A stretch of DNA of 64,000 nucleotides from Vibrio sp. SCSIO 43135 (GTDB lineage: Bacteria; Pseudomonadota; Gammaproteobacteria; Enterobacterales; Vibrionaceae), in contig NZ_CP071859.1 in NCBI RefSeq assembly GCF_023716665.1, forward strand, positions 1,674,001 to 1,738,000. The letters run 5' to 3'. The notes beneath the pieces were generated by a model. That model searched no databases. It was given only the letters and a program-made list of their open reading frames with translations, and was not told where the DNA came from. Positions 45,817-54,742 of the stretch are shown here, piece after piece. The translations under genes and the position numbers were made by a program. The stretch's first letter is position 1, and each line of letters opens with the position of its first letter.

Positions 45817-45889
45817 TACTTATATCTCGAGTAACTTCATTAAATCATGATTGGTTCCACGCTCTTTCGACAACAAATCATGCGATACG

Positions 45890-46276
45890 TTACTTTGCAA
45901 ATTCCTCGCAAACATATGAAGCTTGCGCGATAGCAACATATCTATCACCATAAAGCCTGATAACAAAAGGGCTTTGAGCATTGTAGTTACCTTGCTTAGC
46001 TCGATCTAAAAAGCACACATGTATATCCGCACCTTTTTCTTCCATTATTTTTATCGAGTACAGCCAATATTCGTCTTCAATCTTTATCTCTTGGTCCAGA
46101 TACTCTGGTTGTGGGAGCTGCTTAAAGTCTGAAAAGAGAGTTTCATCACTTACTCGCATAGGGCGCAAAGAGCTGTTAAAGCTCGTTATATCAAGTTTTT
46201 TGTATATATCTTCCAAGTTCGCTGCAGACGTAAATGTAGAAAACAACGCCAACAAAGCGACAAACATTTTACTCAT
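45890..46276 (-). CDS. Candidate periplasmic immunity protein for the VgrG muramidase
   Basis: A 128-residue protein with a signal peptide (MSKMFVALLALFSTFTSA), so it should reside in the periplasm where a muramidase acts. Its ATG overlaps the vgrG stop (ATGA), tying its translation to the effector. V. cholerae VgrG3 is followed in the same way by its immunity protein TsiV3. Two cysteines (DIHVCFLD and ASYVCEEF) may form a disulfide. The function is inferred from arrangement; no family motif is recognised. Confidence 0.72.
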   Translation of the reverse strand: MSKMFVALLALFSTFTSAANLEDIYKKLDITSFNSSLRPMRVSDETLFSDFKQLPQPEYLDQEIKIEDEYWLYSIKIMEEKGADIHVCFLDRAKQGNYNAQSPFVIRLYGDRYVAIAQASYVCEEFAK

Positions 46277-49200
46277 AATAATTCCTTAATTCTTTTTGCT
46301 TCTTTTGTTCGCCTTGAAGGAAACTGATCTTCGAAATCCATTAGATTTGCATACATGGCTTCCCAATCTTGGGTGATTGCCTGCTGCCAGAACTTCGCTG
46401 CTCGCCTTGGTAAATACCCATACTGATAAGAAACAGACGCAATAACCGTTTGCGCTTGTTTAGGTAAGCACTCAAACTTGGTCGTACTTGAAGATGAGTT
46501 AAAAACGCTCACTATCTTTTCAGTTTCCGCTTTTTTCACCACCTCATTAACGATGGTAAGTTCTTCATTTGTAATAGTCAGTGGATTAGCTTCCAGCCGC
46601 TCCATTGCCTCATACCTTTTTAGCCCCAAATAAGGAGTAAATCTCACAACAAGGTTTTCAGGGAGACCTAAATTGACCAAGTCAGATACAGAGCGAGCGC
46701 CTAAATCAAACCCCGTAGCGATAGTGACTCCACTTTGGCTGATATCAGGCTCAGGAACGTACCCTTCTAACTTACTTCCTTCGAGTTGTTGGATAAACTC
46801 GTGATCAATATCTAACTTACATTTCGTTTCATACACCCAACCATCAACGAGCGCTTCGTCTAAACCAAGAATCGTGCCTTGGCCGACTATGCCATCGACG
46901 GCACCAACTTCGTAAGCTAGATGTGTGGAATGCGAAGGTTCATAACTACCTTGGAACAGCTTCACTTGCTTCTCGGTCATGGAGCCAAAATCGCCATCTG
47001 CACCTGCAGTGCCCAAATCGAAGCCGAGTTTAACTAAAGCTTGTTGAATATACTCCACTTCCTCGCCTTTAGCGCCTTTCTTGTATGAACCAGATTCACG
47101 ATTTGCCAATTTATCTAGAGTAACTGATTGTTTTAACAATGAAGATTTCAAACGTTGAGATTCTTCCGTTAGTTCTTCAGTATCTTCTGGCCCATCTTGC
47201 GATGAAGAAGTCGATGCTGCACCTTCGTCCGTACTCATTGTATTTGACGTAGTGCTTCCACCTTGGTTAGAGAATGGAACTGACGAGTTGCTTGGCTCAA
47301 GGTCGGTAATCACATTTTCGGTGGCGGATTCTAAGGAAGCCTCTGCATTACTTGGCTCTTCGTGTAAAGACAGTGTATTGGGAACCAAGGCCGTTGGTTG
47401 CTCAGCCAATAAACCAGAAAATCCACTACCAACACCTGGGCTTCCGCCAGAGTTCAAGTTGACCCCACCACCGACTAAATGTACGCCAGCCGGGTCCACT
47501 TTCAGAAAACTACCCGCCGCTTTGACTGTAATTTCTGAACCTGCTTCGAGTACCACTTTATTGCCCGATTTAATGTGTATTTCCGAGCCTGAGTCATTTA
47601 CCCAAACGGATCCGCTCATCAACTGCAAAGAACCATCAACGATAAGTGATTGGTTGCCCGTTACTGTGCTTCGTTGCTCTCCGTCGATGGTCGAATGGGA
47701 ATTGCGTCCAACTCGGTCATACACATCATTTTCGATTGACGAATGTAGGTCGTTTGTGACGTGTAACGTGTCATCGTTCTGAACCAGTTTCTGCATGTCT
47801 TTCTGGGCATGTACATAGATTTGCTCTTCACCCGCTTGATCCTCAAAGCTGAGTTCGTTAAATCCAACACCTTGGTGGGATTCTGTTCTCAAAACGGTTC
47901 TCGTTTTGTTGTCCGGCAACGAATAAGGCGGAGTGTTAGTCGCATGGTAAGTACGACCGGTAACAATAGGTTGGTCTGGATCTCCATTTAGAAACTCGAC
48001 AATAACCTCATGACCAATTCTGGGAATCGCCATCATGCCATATTGGGAGCCTGCCCAACCTTGAGCAACTCTCACCCAGCAGGAGCTGTTTTCATCTCCG
48101 TTACTGTATCGGTCCCAAGGGAAGTGCAGCTTTACTCGGCCATGTTCATCACAGAAGATTTCTTCTCCTTCCGGCCCTACAACCGTGGCTATCATTGGCC
48201 CATCAACTAATGGTTTGTTCTGAGGCTCCGACTGCCAGTTCTTGTCACCCGGAATCGCTACAAACTCGTTTGAATAGGTAGTAGCACCGCTCCCAGCCTC
48301 CTCTTCTAGAGCTTGGGGCTGTTTGCCCTGATGCAACACTCTGACCGCGACCCAATCTCGATTCATTTCTGCATCTAGGTGATCACATAAATCGAATTTA
48401 GCGCCCGCTCTAATTAACGCCTGATCGCTTTTTCCGTTTGCGGTATGTCCTTGACGACGCAAGTACTCCAATCGAACTTGACTGATAAGTTTGCCTGCAT
48501 CATCCGATTTGTAACGCCCTGGATAATCATAATGTTGATAGGCTCGAGAGACGCTTTCCCCCGTTTCGCTTGATTGGGTTTGCGCCAGAGAATAGCTAGG
48601 CTTTTTAAAACTATAGTCGGTAAGGGAAGCTTGGTTTACTTCGACTCGTTTACTTGCTTCCCACGCACTGATATAGGGTGAATCAGCGTTTCCTCCCGCT
48701 TTCGCGTTATATGAGATAGGTGTAGCAAGCTTCTCTATAGTCTCTGACGCATCGTTAAAGATAAGAGTGTGCTTAGCATCATCGTGAGTAAAGTAATAGG
48801 AAATTCCCTCTTCCGCGATAAGACGGTGGACAAAATCCAAATCTGTTTCTCGATATTGAACGCAAAACTCTCGTTGCACGAGTTCATTTTTTAATGAAAA
48901 GGCATAGTCTTCGATCCCCATTTCTGAGAGCAAAAGAGAAACGATTTCTTGAGTTGTTTTTTGTTGGAAAATTCGGCTATTTTGACGAAGTGATAGGCGC
49001 TCAAGAGAAGGAACGATGACAAGAGAGTAGAAAGTATAGGAATGGCCTGTATCGCCTTTATCAAAACGTCGAACAATGCCATGTGTCTTCTGTACTGGCT
49101 CGCCGTTTCGCTTCACCGTTAACATGACACGTTTATCGATGATGTCTTCGGCAACAATCGTATGCTGGCGGCTAGCGATATCTACACAATAGCGAAAGCC

Positions 49201-49323
49201 GCTATAGCTTTCTCCCAAATCAGAGACACTCGCCGAGACAGATTCGTTACCCGTAAATTCTCTCACGACGAACGTGCTGCTATCGATTCCCTCAACAACT
49301 AAGTCAAACTGCAGTGTTGCCAT
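46273..49323 (-). CDS. vgrG: Evolved VgrG spike with peptidoglycan-binding and muramidase-like domains
   Basis: A T6SS spike protein of about 1016 residues. The gp27/gp5-like VgrG core spans roughly 1-620 (LIAEEGISYYFTH, GRVKLHFPWDRYSNGDE, WAGSQYGMMAIPRIGHEVI, then the DUF2345-like needle). A Ser/Thr/Glu-rich linker runs from about 640 to 730. A PG_binding_1 domain follows (GAKGEEVEYIQQALVKLGFD, about 745-815), then a C-terminal pesticin/T4-lysozyme-like domain with LEGSKLEGYVP and SGVTIATGFDLGARS (about 845-1016). This is the plan of V. cholerae VgrG3, which cuts peptidoglycan. ATG 49323, with AGGA upstream, is chosen over GTG 49326. Confidence 0.93.
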   Translation of the reverse strand: MATLQFDLVVEGIDSSTFVVREFTGNESVSASVSDLGESYSGFRYCVDIASRQHTIVAEDIIDKRVMLTVKRNGEPVQKTHGIVRRFDKGDTGHSYTFYSLVIVPSLERLSLRQNSRIFQQKTTQEIVSLLLSEMGIEDYAFSLKNELVQREFCVQYRETDLDFVHRLIAEEGISYYFTHDDAKHTLIFNDASETIEKLATPISYNAKAGGNADSPYISAWEASKRVEVNQASLTDYSFKKPSYSLAQTQSSETGESVSRAYQHYDYPGRYKSDDAGKLISQVRLEYLRRQGHTANGKSDQALIRAGAKFDLCDHLDAEMNRDWVAVRVLHQGKQPQALEEEAGSGATTYSNEFVAIPGDKNWQSEPQNKPLVDGPMIATVVGPEGEEIFCDEHGRVKLHFPWDRYSNGDENSSCWVRVAQGWAGSQYGMMAIPRIGHEVIVEFLNGDPDQPIVTGRTYHATNTPPYSLPDNKTRTVLRTESHQGVGFNELSFEDQAGEEQIYVHAQKDMQKLVQNDDTLHVTNDLHSSIENDVYDRVGRNSHSTIDGEQRSTVTGNQSLIVDGSLQLMSGSVWVNDSGSEIHIKSGNKVVLEAGSEITVKAAGSFLKVDPAGVHLVGGGVNLNSGGSPGVGSGFSGLLAEQPTALVPNTLSLHEEPSNAEASLESATENVITDLEPSNSSVPFSNQGGSTTSNTMSTDEGAASTSSSQDGPEDTEELTEESQRLKSSLLKQSVTLDKLANRESGSYKKGAKGEEVEYIQQALVKLGFDLGTAGADGDFGSMTEKQVKLFQGSYEPSHSTHLAYEVGAVDGIVGQGTILGLDEALVDGWVYETKCKLDIDHEFIQQLEGSKLEGYVPEPDISQSGVTIATGFDLGARSVSDLVNLGLPENLVVRFTPYLGLKRYEAMERLEANPLTITNEELTIVNEVVKKAETEKIVSVFNSSSSTTKFECLPKQAQTVIASVSYQYGYLPRRAAKFWQQAITQDWEAMYANLMDFEDQFPSRRTKEAKRIKELL

Positions 49324-49347
49324 CACTCGTTCCTTTGTTCTGTTACC

Positions 49348-49403
49348 AACTAAGCCAAATACGCTAAGTACTTTATGTACACATGAACGTATTTGGCTTA
49401 GTT
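49348..49403 (-). other. Long stem-loop between hcp and vgrG
   Basis: A perfect 16-bp inverted repeat (AACTAAGCCAAATACG and CGTATTTGGCTTAGTT) encloses 24 nt that can form a second small stem (GTAC...GTAC). It lies in the 194-bp hcp-vgrG spacer on the transcribed strand, 24 bp before the vgrG start. No T-run follows, so an RNA-stability or partial-attenuation element is more likely than a full terminator. Confidence 0.7.
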
Positions 49404-49517
49404 AGAAAAAAGGCTCCCGCATTCTCGGAAGTGGTGTAACGCGAAAGCCCAAAACCATTAATTTACATAGGTCTTCAAAGCTGAGATAAGCTCTGAAGCC
49501 CTATGTGTTTCAGCAAA

Positions 49518-50036
49518 TTAAGCTTCTACTGGTTTACGCCAGTCATCTGCACCAGATGTGCCAGCGTTGATGTGATCCCAGATGATTTTTCGGTACGACA
49601 TCGATACCGTGACGTTCTGAGTAAAATCACTGTTAGTTGGGTCTTGGCAATGAGGCATTTCGCATTGAATATCAACAATTGACGCGTTTTCTAGGCTGGT
49701 TGTGAAGAAGTTTTCCTGCTTACCTTCCACTGAAGTACGGTACCACTTCAGTTCAACTGATTTCATTTTTTCACCTGAAGACAACGCGTTGTATAGCAGC
49801 GGAACCGCTTTGTTTAGTGCAACGGTGAACTTAAATGGTTTGTGTACACGTTGACCTGATGGCTGGCCAGATTGAGGGTCAGTAGGAACAGTGACAATAT
49901 GGTCAAACTGCTGAACTAACATTTGATCTTCATGGCCTTCAACAAATGCATCACCGATAGAGTCTGTAGATAGTGCACCAGCAGTGATTAAGCCCTGAGT
50001 TTCACCTTCGATTGAGATATAACATGGAGTTGGCAT
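49518..50036 (-). CDS. hcp: T6SS tube protein Hcp
   Basis: A 172-residue Hcp, the hexameric tube protein that is also secreted. The N-terminus MPTPCYISIEGETQGLITAG and the internal HKPFKFTVALNKAVPLLYNAL and SFRK-type SMSYRKIIWDH match the V. cholerae type. This hcp-vgrG pair is distant from the tssM cluster at 1-4268, so it is an auxiliary T6SS island. AAGGAA precedes the ATG. Confidence 0.96.
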   Translation of the reverse strand: MPTPCYISIEGETQGLITAGALSTDSIGDAFVEGHEDQMLVQQFDHIVTVPTDPQSGQPSGQRVHKPFKFTVALNKAVPLLYNALSSGEKMKSVELKWYRTSVEGKQENFFTTSLENASIVDIQCEMPHCQDPTNSDFTQNVTVSMSYRKIIWDHINAGTSGADDWRKPVEA

Positions 50037-50051
50037 GGGTAATTCCTTTTG

Positions 50052-50190
50052 TGTAGATTCTAGTGTGTTTTAATCTACAGCTAGAGAGCAAAGAACATTC
50101 CAACACCGAGCTCGTTATATATCAGACACTTAAGTTAAGTTTTACGTAAACCCAAGCAACAATTCATTACAAACGAGCAATAAATTGCTC
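50052..50190. promoter_or_regulatory. hcp upstream region with two dyads
   Basis: TGTAGATT/AATCTACA (50052-50059 with 50072-50079) can form a hairpin in the hcp 5' leader. GAGCAAT-AA-ATTGCTC (50175-50190) is a symmetric operator-like site about 140 bp upstream of hcp. No sigma-54 -24/-12 promoter was found on the minus strand. Confidence 0.35.
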
Positions 50191-50316
50191 AAACTCCCTT
50201 TTATTGCCTAAATTTGTGGCTGTACTCACCCCACTATTTCCCTCCTTATTTGATGACTCTGTCAAAAAACCCTGATAGGTTAAAAACATAGAAGCATAAG
50301 GGGAAAAGGAAACAGG

Positions 50317-51192
50317 ATGTTCGAGCAAGTCGTAAATATACTTTTTCCTGTTATTGCGCTTGTACTCGTAGGTTTTAGTGTAGGCCGGTGGCTCAAACCC
50401 GACTTTGCTCCAATCAATAGAATCAATATGGACGTTTTCGTCCCTGCTCTAGTTTTTTCTTCTCTTGCCAGCATGCCCTTGAGCACAAACGAATTACCGC
50501 TTATTTACGCTGCGCTAGTCGCTTTACTCCTACCTGGGCTAGTCATGCTGCCTATTTGTCGTCTTACAAAGCTAAACTACAAAGCGTGGACACCGCCCCA
50601 TATGTTTAGAAATAGTGGTAACCTCGCCATTCCACTATTTACTTACACTTTTGGCGAAGCAGCACTAGCACCCGCCGTTCTGCTGTTTGTTGTTTCAGCA
50701 TGTATCCACATCACTGTTGGCCTAGCTTTGCTCAGCAACGGAAATCCATTCAAGCAAATTATTAAGATGCCTGTATTTCTAGCAACTGCGCTGGCAATGA
50801 GTTTAAACCTTTCCGATATCTCCGTCTGGACACCACTTTACGAAGCAACTTCCTTACTGGGTCAGGCTGCAGTGCCTGTCATGCTTCTCGCCCTTGGTTC
50901 GCAAATGTGTAATTTGAGGCTGAGTGGCTTAAAGGTTGGGATCTTGTGTTCGTTGCAATCCCTATTTACCGGTATGATTTCATTCGCCGTTATTTACTAC
51001 CTAATCCCTTTACCGACACTCCAACTGCAAATGATGGTGCTGTTCGCTATGCTTCCTCCCGCAGTAATGAACTACCTGTTTGCAGAACGCTTCAACATCG
51101 AACCTACCAATGTCGCTTCAATGGTCCTATTTGGAAACTTTTTCGCCATATTCTCACTACCAATTTTGCTTGTTTTTGCACTCTCGCTGTAG
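50317..51192 (+). CDS. AEC-family (auxin efflux carrier-like) transporter
   Basis: A 291-residue membrane protein with about ten helices in two halves. MFRNSGNLAIPLFTYTFGE is the family's conserved MxRNxGNxG-like segment, and MLPPAVMNYLFAERF lies in the C-terminal half. Bacterial AEC proteins export or import small carboxylates; the substrate here is unknown. AAAAGG precedes the ATG. Confidence 0.85.
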   Translation: MFEQVVNILFPVIALVLVGFSVGRWLKPDFAPINRINMDVFVPALVFSSLASMPLSTNELPLIYAALVALLLPGLVMLPICRLTKLNYKAWTPPHMFRNSGNLAIPLFTYTFGEAALAPAVLLFVVSACIHITVGLALLSNGNPFKQIIKMPVFLATALAMSLNLSDISVWTPLYEATSLLGQAAVPVMLLALGSQMCNLRLSGLKVGILCSLQSLFTGMISFAVIYYLIPLPTLQLQMMVLFAMLPPAVMNYLFAERFNIEPTNVASMVLFGNFFAIFSLPILLVFALSL

Positions 51193-51275
51193 ATCCACAC
51201 CCCCTCTAAGAGAAATAACCGTACTTCTGCCCTACGCTTACTAATAAAAAATAAAGTGAGCAAATGGAGTGAAGC

Positions 51276-52817
51276 ATGAGTAAACCCGTGGTAGCCGATA
51301 CTAAACCCATCAAAGTTGAACTCGTTGAAGGTCAGGATTATTATTTTTGCGCCTGTGGCCGTTCCAAAAAACAGCCATTTTGCGATGGTTCACATGCCGG
51401 AACGGCTTTCAAACCTATAGCATTCACCGCAGAAGAAAGCGGCAATGCTTATCTATGCCAATGCAAACACAGCGCGAATACGCCTTATTGTGATGGTTCA
51501 CATAAACAGTTCTCTGCTGATGCAATTGGTAAGGAAGGGCCGGGAGTTCAAACTATTGCAGGCGATATCCCTATCGCAACCGCAACAACCGAAGAACCAA
51601 CCGTTGAGTTTATTCATCAACTAGCTCGTGAAGGCTTATCCAAGTTAGGCCACCACGGCCCTATGACATCAATGGGAGTGCCCAGACATACACTCCCCCA
51701 TTGGGACGACATTCAGATTATGGTCGCACAAATGGCAACTAAGCCATTATTGGAGCATGAACCAGTAGCAACAGAACTTGTCATTGGCCCTCAAGCGAGA
51801 AAACCTCTTACTTTGAACATTCCACTTTTTGTTTCCGACATGAGCTTTGGCGCTTTGTCTGAAGAAGCGAAAATATCATTAGCCAAAGGCGCAGAGCTTG
51901 CCGGAACTGGCATTTGTTCTGGAGAAGGAGGCATGCTACCCGAAGAGCAAGCCGCCAATTCACGTTACTTCTATGAACTTGCAAGCGCTCAGTTTGGTTA
52001 CGACGAGTCAAAATTGAAGAACGTTCAAGCATTCCACTTTAAAGGCGGGCAAGGAGCCAAAACTGGTACTGGTGGACACCTTCCAGGAAACAAAAACATT
52101 GGCAAAATTTCACAGGTTCGAGGCATACCAGAGGGTGAGCCAGCTATCTCCCCACCGACATTTAAAGACTTACACACCGCTGCAGACTTTAAAAAATTTG
52201 CCGATCGGGTCAGAGAAGTGACTGGGGGCATTCCTATTGGTTTTAAGCTAAGCGCCAACCATATTGAAGAAGATATTCAGTTTGCCTTGGATGCCAGTGC
52301 TGATTACATCATCTTAGATGGTCGCGGTGGTGGTACTGGTGCCGCGCCCGAAATGTTCAGAGATCACATCAGTGTCCCAACAATACCCGCCCTAGCAAGA
52401 GCGCGCCGCTACCTTGATCAGCAAGGTGCATCTGGGCGTGTCACTCTCATTGCGACAGGTGGTTTAAGGGTGCCGATGGATTTTGTCAAAGCAATGGCAT
52501 TAGGGGCAGACGGTGTGGCGATTTCGAACAGTGCTATGCAGTCTATTGGCTGTGTTGCAGCAAGAATGTGTAACACCAATAACTGCCCAGCAGGCATTGC
52601 GACTCAGAAGGCTGATTTAAGGCAACGACTCAACGTAGAAAAAGCCTCTAATCAACTTAAAAACTTTTTCTTATCTTCTGTAGAACTGATGCAAGTGATG
52701 GCTAGAGCCTGTGGGCATCACCACTTAAACCAATTTAACTCAAAAGATCTTGCTACTTGGAACACAGATATGGCGCGCTTGTCCGGCATCAAGTATTCAG
52801 GGTTGGAAAAACTGTGA
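51276..52817 (+). CDS. CDGSH iron-sulfur / glutamate-synthase-like FMN protein
   Basis: A 513-residue protein with two N-terminal CDGSH-type 2Fe-2S motifs (CACGRSKKQPFCDGSH and CQCKHSANTPYCDGSH, residues about 25-80) joined to a glutamate synthase central/FMN-binding domain (about 130-510). The latter shows SDMSFGALSEEAK, GGQGAKTGTGGHLPG, LDGRGGGTGAAPEMF and the 3Fe-4S cysteine cluster CVAARMCNTNNCPAGIA. The glutaminase domain of GltB is absent. Such proteins are annotated as FMN-binding glutamate synthase family, with unknown substrate. The exported amidohydrolase gene follows 37 bp downstream. Confidence 0.88.
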   Translation: MSKPVVADTKPIKVELVEGQDYYFCACGRSKKQPFCDGSHAGTAFKPIAFTAEESGNAYLCQCKHSANTPYCDGSHKQFSADAIGKEGPGVQTIAGDIPIATATTEEPTVEFIHQLAREGLSKLGHHGPMTSMGVPRHTLPHWDDIQIMVAQMATKPLLEHEPVATELVIGPQARKPLTLNIPLFVSDMSFGALSEEAKISLAKGAELAGTGICSGEGGMLPEEQAANSRYFYELASAQFGYDESKLKNVQAFHFKGGQGAKTGTGGHLPGNKNIGKISQVRGIPEGEPAISPPTFKDLHTAADFKKFADRVREVTGGIPIGFKLSANHIEEDIQFALDASADYIILDGRGGGTGAAPEMFRDHISVPTIPALARARRYLDQQGASGRVTLIATGGLRVPMDFVKAMALGADGVAISNSAMQSIGCVAARMCNTNNCPAGIATQKADLRQRLNVEKASNQLKNFFLSSVELMQVMARACGHHHLNQFNSKDLATWNTDMARLSGIKYSGLEKL

Positions 52818-52854
52818 TAGTTTCCTGTACATTAAGTGCCAAAGGGAACGCAGC

Positions 52855-54519
52855 ATGATTCAGTTTCAGCGCCTACTTATATCATTAATCGCAACGAGCA
52901 GTTTTGCCCATGCAAATGGGCAAGCTGATTCACTTCTGATCAATGCAAACATTTATGGGCACCCAACAGCGAACAGTGTAGCCATTACGCAGGGAAAAAT
53001 TAGCTATATAGGCAGCGCAGATGGCGCTGCGACACTAAAAGGATCAGAGACTGAAATCATTGACCTCGGCAATGCATTCTTGTTACCCGGGTTCATTGAT
53101 AACCATAACCATGTGTTTGAAGCAGCTTCTGAAGCCGGCGGTAGTTGCGAGTTATTAGAAGGAGGCACTCTTTCCGAACAGGTTCCTTATCTAAAAGATT
53201 GCCGGGAGATGAGCCCAACATCGGGTTGGATTACTGGGTACGGTTTTACTATCGAAAACCTCCTTTCCAGCCAAGACGAAACTACACCTCTGGAAGTACT
53301 CGATTCTCTTTTCCCAAATCAACCCGTTGTGTTTATGGAACAGACGTCTCACTCCATGTGGGTGAACTCTTTAGCATTTGAGTTATCTGGGTTTAACCAT
53401 GAATCAATCGACCCGCCGGGCGGCAAAATTCTGAAAACAAAATCTGGAAAATTCAACGGGATATTACTCGATAACGCTGGTGATATAGTGATGGAAACCG
53501 CGTGGAATTCACTGCCTAATCAATTTGACCAAAGTTACCAAGGGTTGATGGCTGGGTTGGAGGAAGCGGCCGCTCATGGGATCACAACCATTGGTGATGG
53601 CCGGCTATACTGGAAACGCGGTTGGCTGGAGGTTTGGAAAGCCGCGGAAAAGTCGGGGGACTTAACTGCACGTGTTTCACTTCGCCCATGGATTTATCCA
53701 GAGGTAGGTAAGAAAAACCAACTTGAGTATCTAGAGAGTATTTACACTGATGACCACTCAAATCTTTTGTTGGTGAATCAGGTCAAGATGTACAGCGATG
53801 GCATTTTAGTCAATGGTACAGCAAAAGTGCTGGCCCCCTATCTGACGACCTACATCCCAAATCAACCTTACGGCCTTAACTATATTTCACCCAAAGATAT
53901 GACGAACTGGCTCTCAGAATTAGCTCAGATTGGGTATAGTGCACACATACATGCTATTGGTGATGGCGCGGTCAGAGAATCCCTAAATGCAGTTGAAGCC
54001 ATGAGGGAAAAGGGTCAGAAGCAACGTTATACTTTTACTCACGTAGAACTTGTCGATAAGGCCGACGTCCCTCGTTTTGCGAAGCTCAATGTGACTGCCG
54101 ACTTTCAAGTGGGATCAGATTATGTCGCCTACAACGACCACACATGGGCAGAGGCGATCATTGGGATTAAGAAAGCCAAGTCGATGATGAACCTGAGTAC
54201 CATGTTCGATCATCAGGTTAATGTTACTTTAAGTAGTGATTGGAATGTGCATGACATCAACCCGCTGGTAGGCATTGCCAATAGCATGAAAATGAAACCC
54301 TATGGTCTACCTGATATCAATGCCGCTATCGACGCCTACACCATCAACGCCGCTTACAGCCTTGGCTTAGAAGAACTCACTGGTTCCATCGATCTGGGTA
54401 AATCGGCAGACTTCGTGGTGCTCAGTGACGACATTACTAAAATGCGACTAGAAAGCATCCCTAATTCCCGTGTCCTAATGACTGTCCTTCAAGGAAACGT
54501 AATCTACAAATTCGAGTAG
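52855..54519 (+). CDS. Exported YtcJ-like amidohydrolase (amidohydrolase_3)
   Basis: A metal-dependent hydrolase of about 554 residues with a signal peptide (MIQFQRLLISLIATSSFAHA), so it should be periplasmic. The N-terminal metal motif is FIDNHNHVFEAA (HxH), later ligands include YSAHIHAIGDGAV and FTHVELVD, and the C-terminal Asp lies in LSSDWNVHDINPL. Substrate is unknown. ATG 52855 begins the signal peptide; the frame is open upstream into the previous gene but lacks a plausible start. Confidence 0.85.
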   Translation: MIQFQRLLISLIATSSFAHANGQADSLLINANIYGHPTANSVAITQGKISYIGSADGAATLKGSETEIIDLGNAFLLPGFIDNHNHVFEAASEAGGSCELLEGGTLSEQVPYLKDCREMSPTSGWITGYGFTIENLLSSQDETTPLEVLDSLFPNQPVVFMEQTSHSMWVNSLAFELSGFNHESIDPPGGKILKTKSGKFNGILLDNAGDIVMETAWNSLPNQFDQSYQGLMAGLEEAAAHGITTIGDGRLYWKRGWLEVWKAAEKSGDLTARVSLRPWIYPEVGKKNQLEYLESIYTDDHSNLLLVNQVKMYSDGILVNGTAKVLAPYLTTYIPNQPYGLNYISPKDMTNWLSELAQIGYSAHIHAIGDGAVRESLNAVEAMREKGQKQRYTFTHVELVDKADVPRFAKLNVTADFQVGSDYVAYNDHTWAEAIIGIKKAKSMMNLSTMFDHQVNVTLSSDWNVHDINPLVGIANSMKMKPYGLPDINAAIDAYTINAAYSLGLEELTGSIDLGKSADFVVLSDDITKMRLESIPNSRVLMTVLQGNVIYKFE

Positions 54520-54742
54520 CTTTAATACACCCTTGCAATTATACGACTTTGTTCTTCCGCATTGACACGCCGCTAACAAAGGCACACAACTGTTATAAAG
54601 CCATCAAAGTAAGACCACTCTTGGTGATAGTTTTGTCATTCAGCGTCAATATCAAAGCTCTACCTCAGCGATACATCATCTCAATAGGATAAGGGAACCA
54701 TTTATATACAATCCCATCCAACGGTTATTTTTGGATAAAATC

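Noticed and set aside
50037..50316. Sigma-54 promoter for hcp
   Set aside because: Many Vibrio hcp operons use sigma-54, but no GG-N10-GC element with TGGCAC-like sequence was found on the minus strand in this gap.
53145..53381. Other-frame ORFs inside the amidohydrolase and many similar overlaps
   Set aside because: They lie within well-supported genes in a different frame and have no ribosome-binding site or recognisable family.
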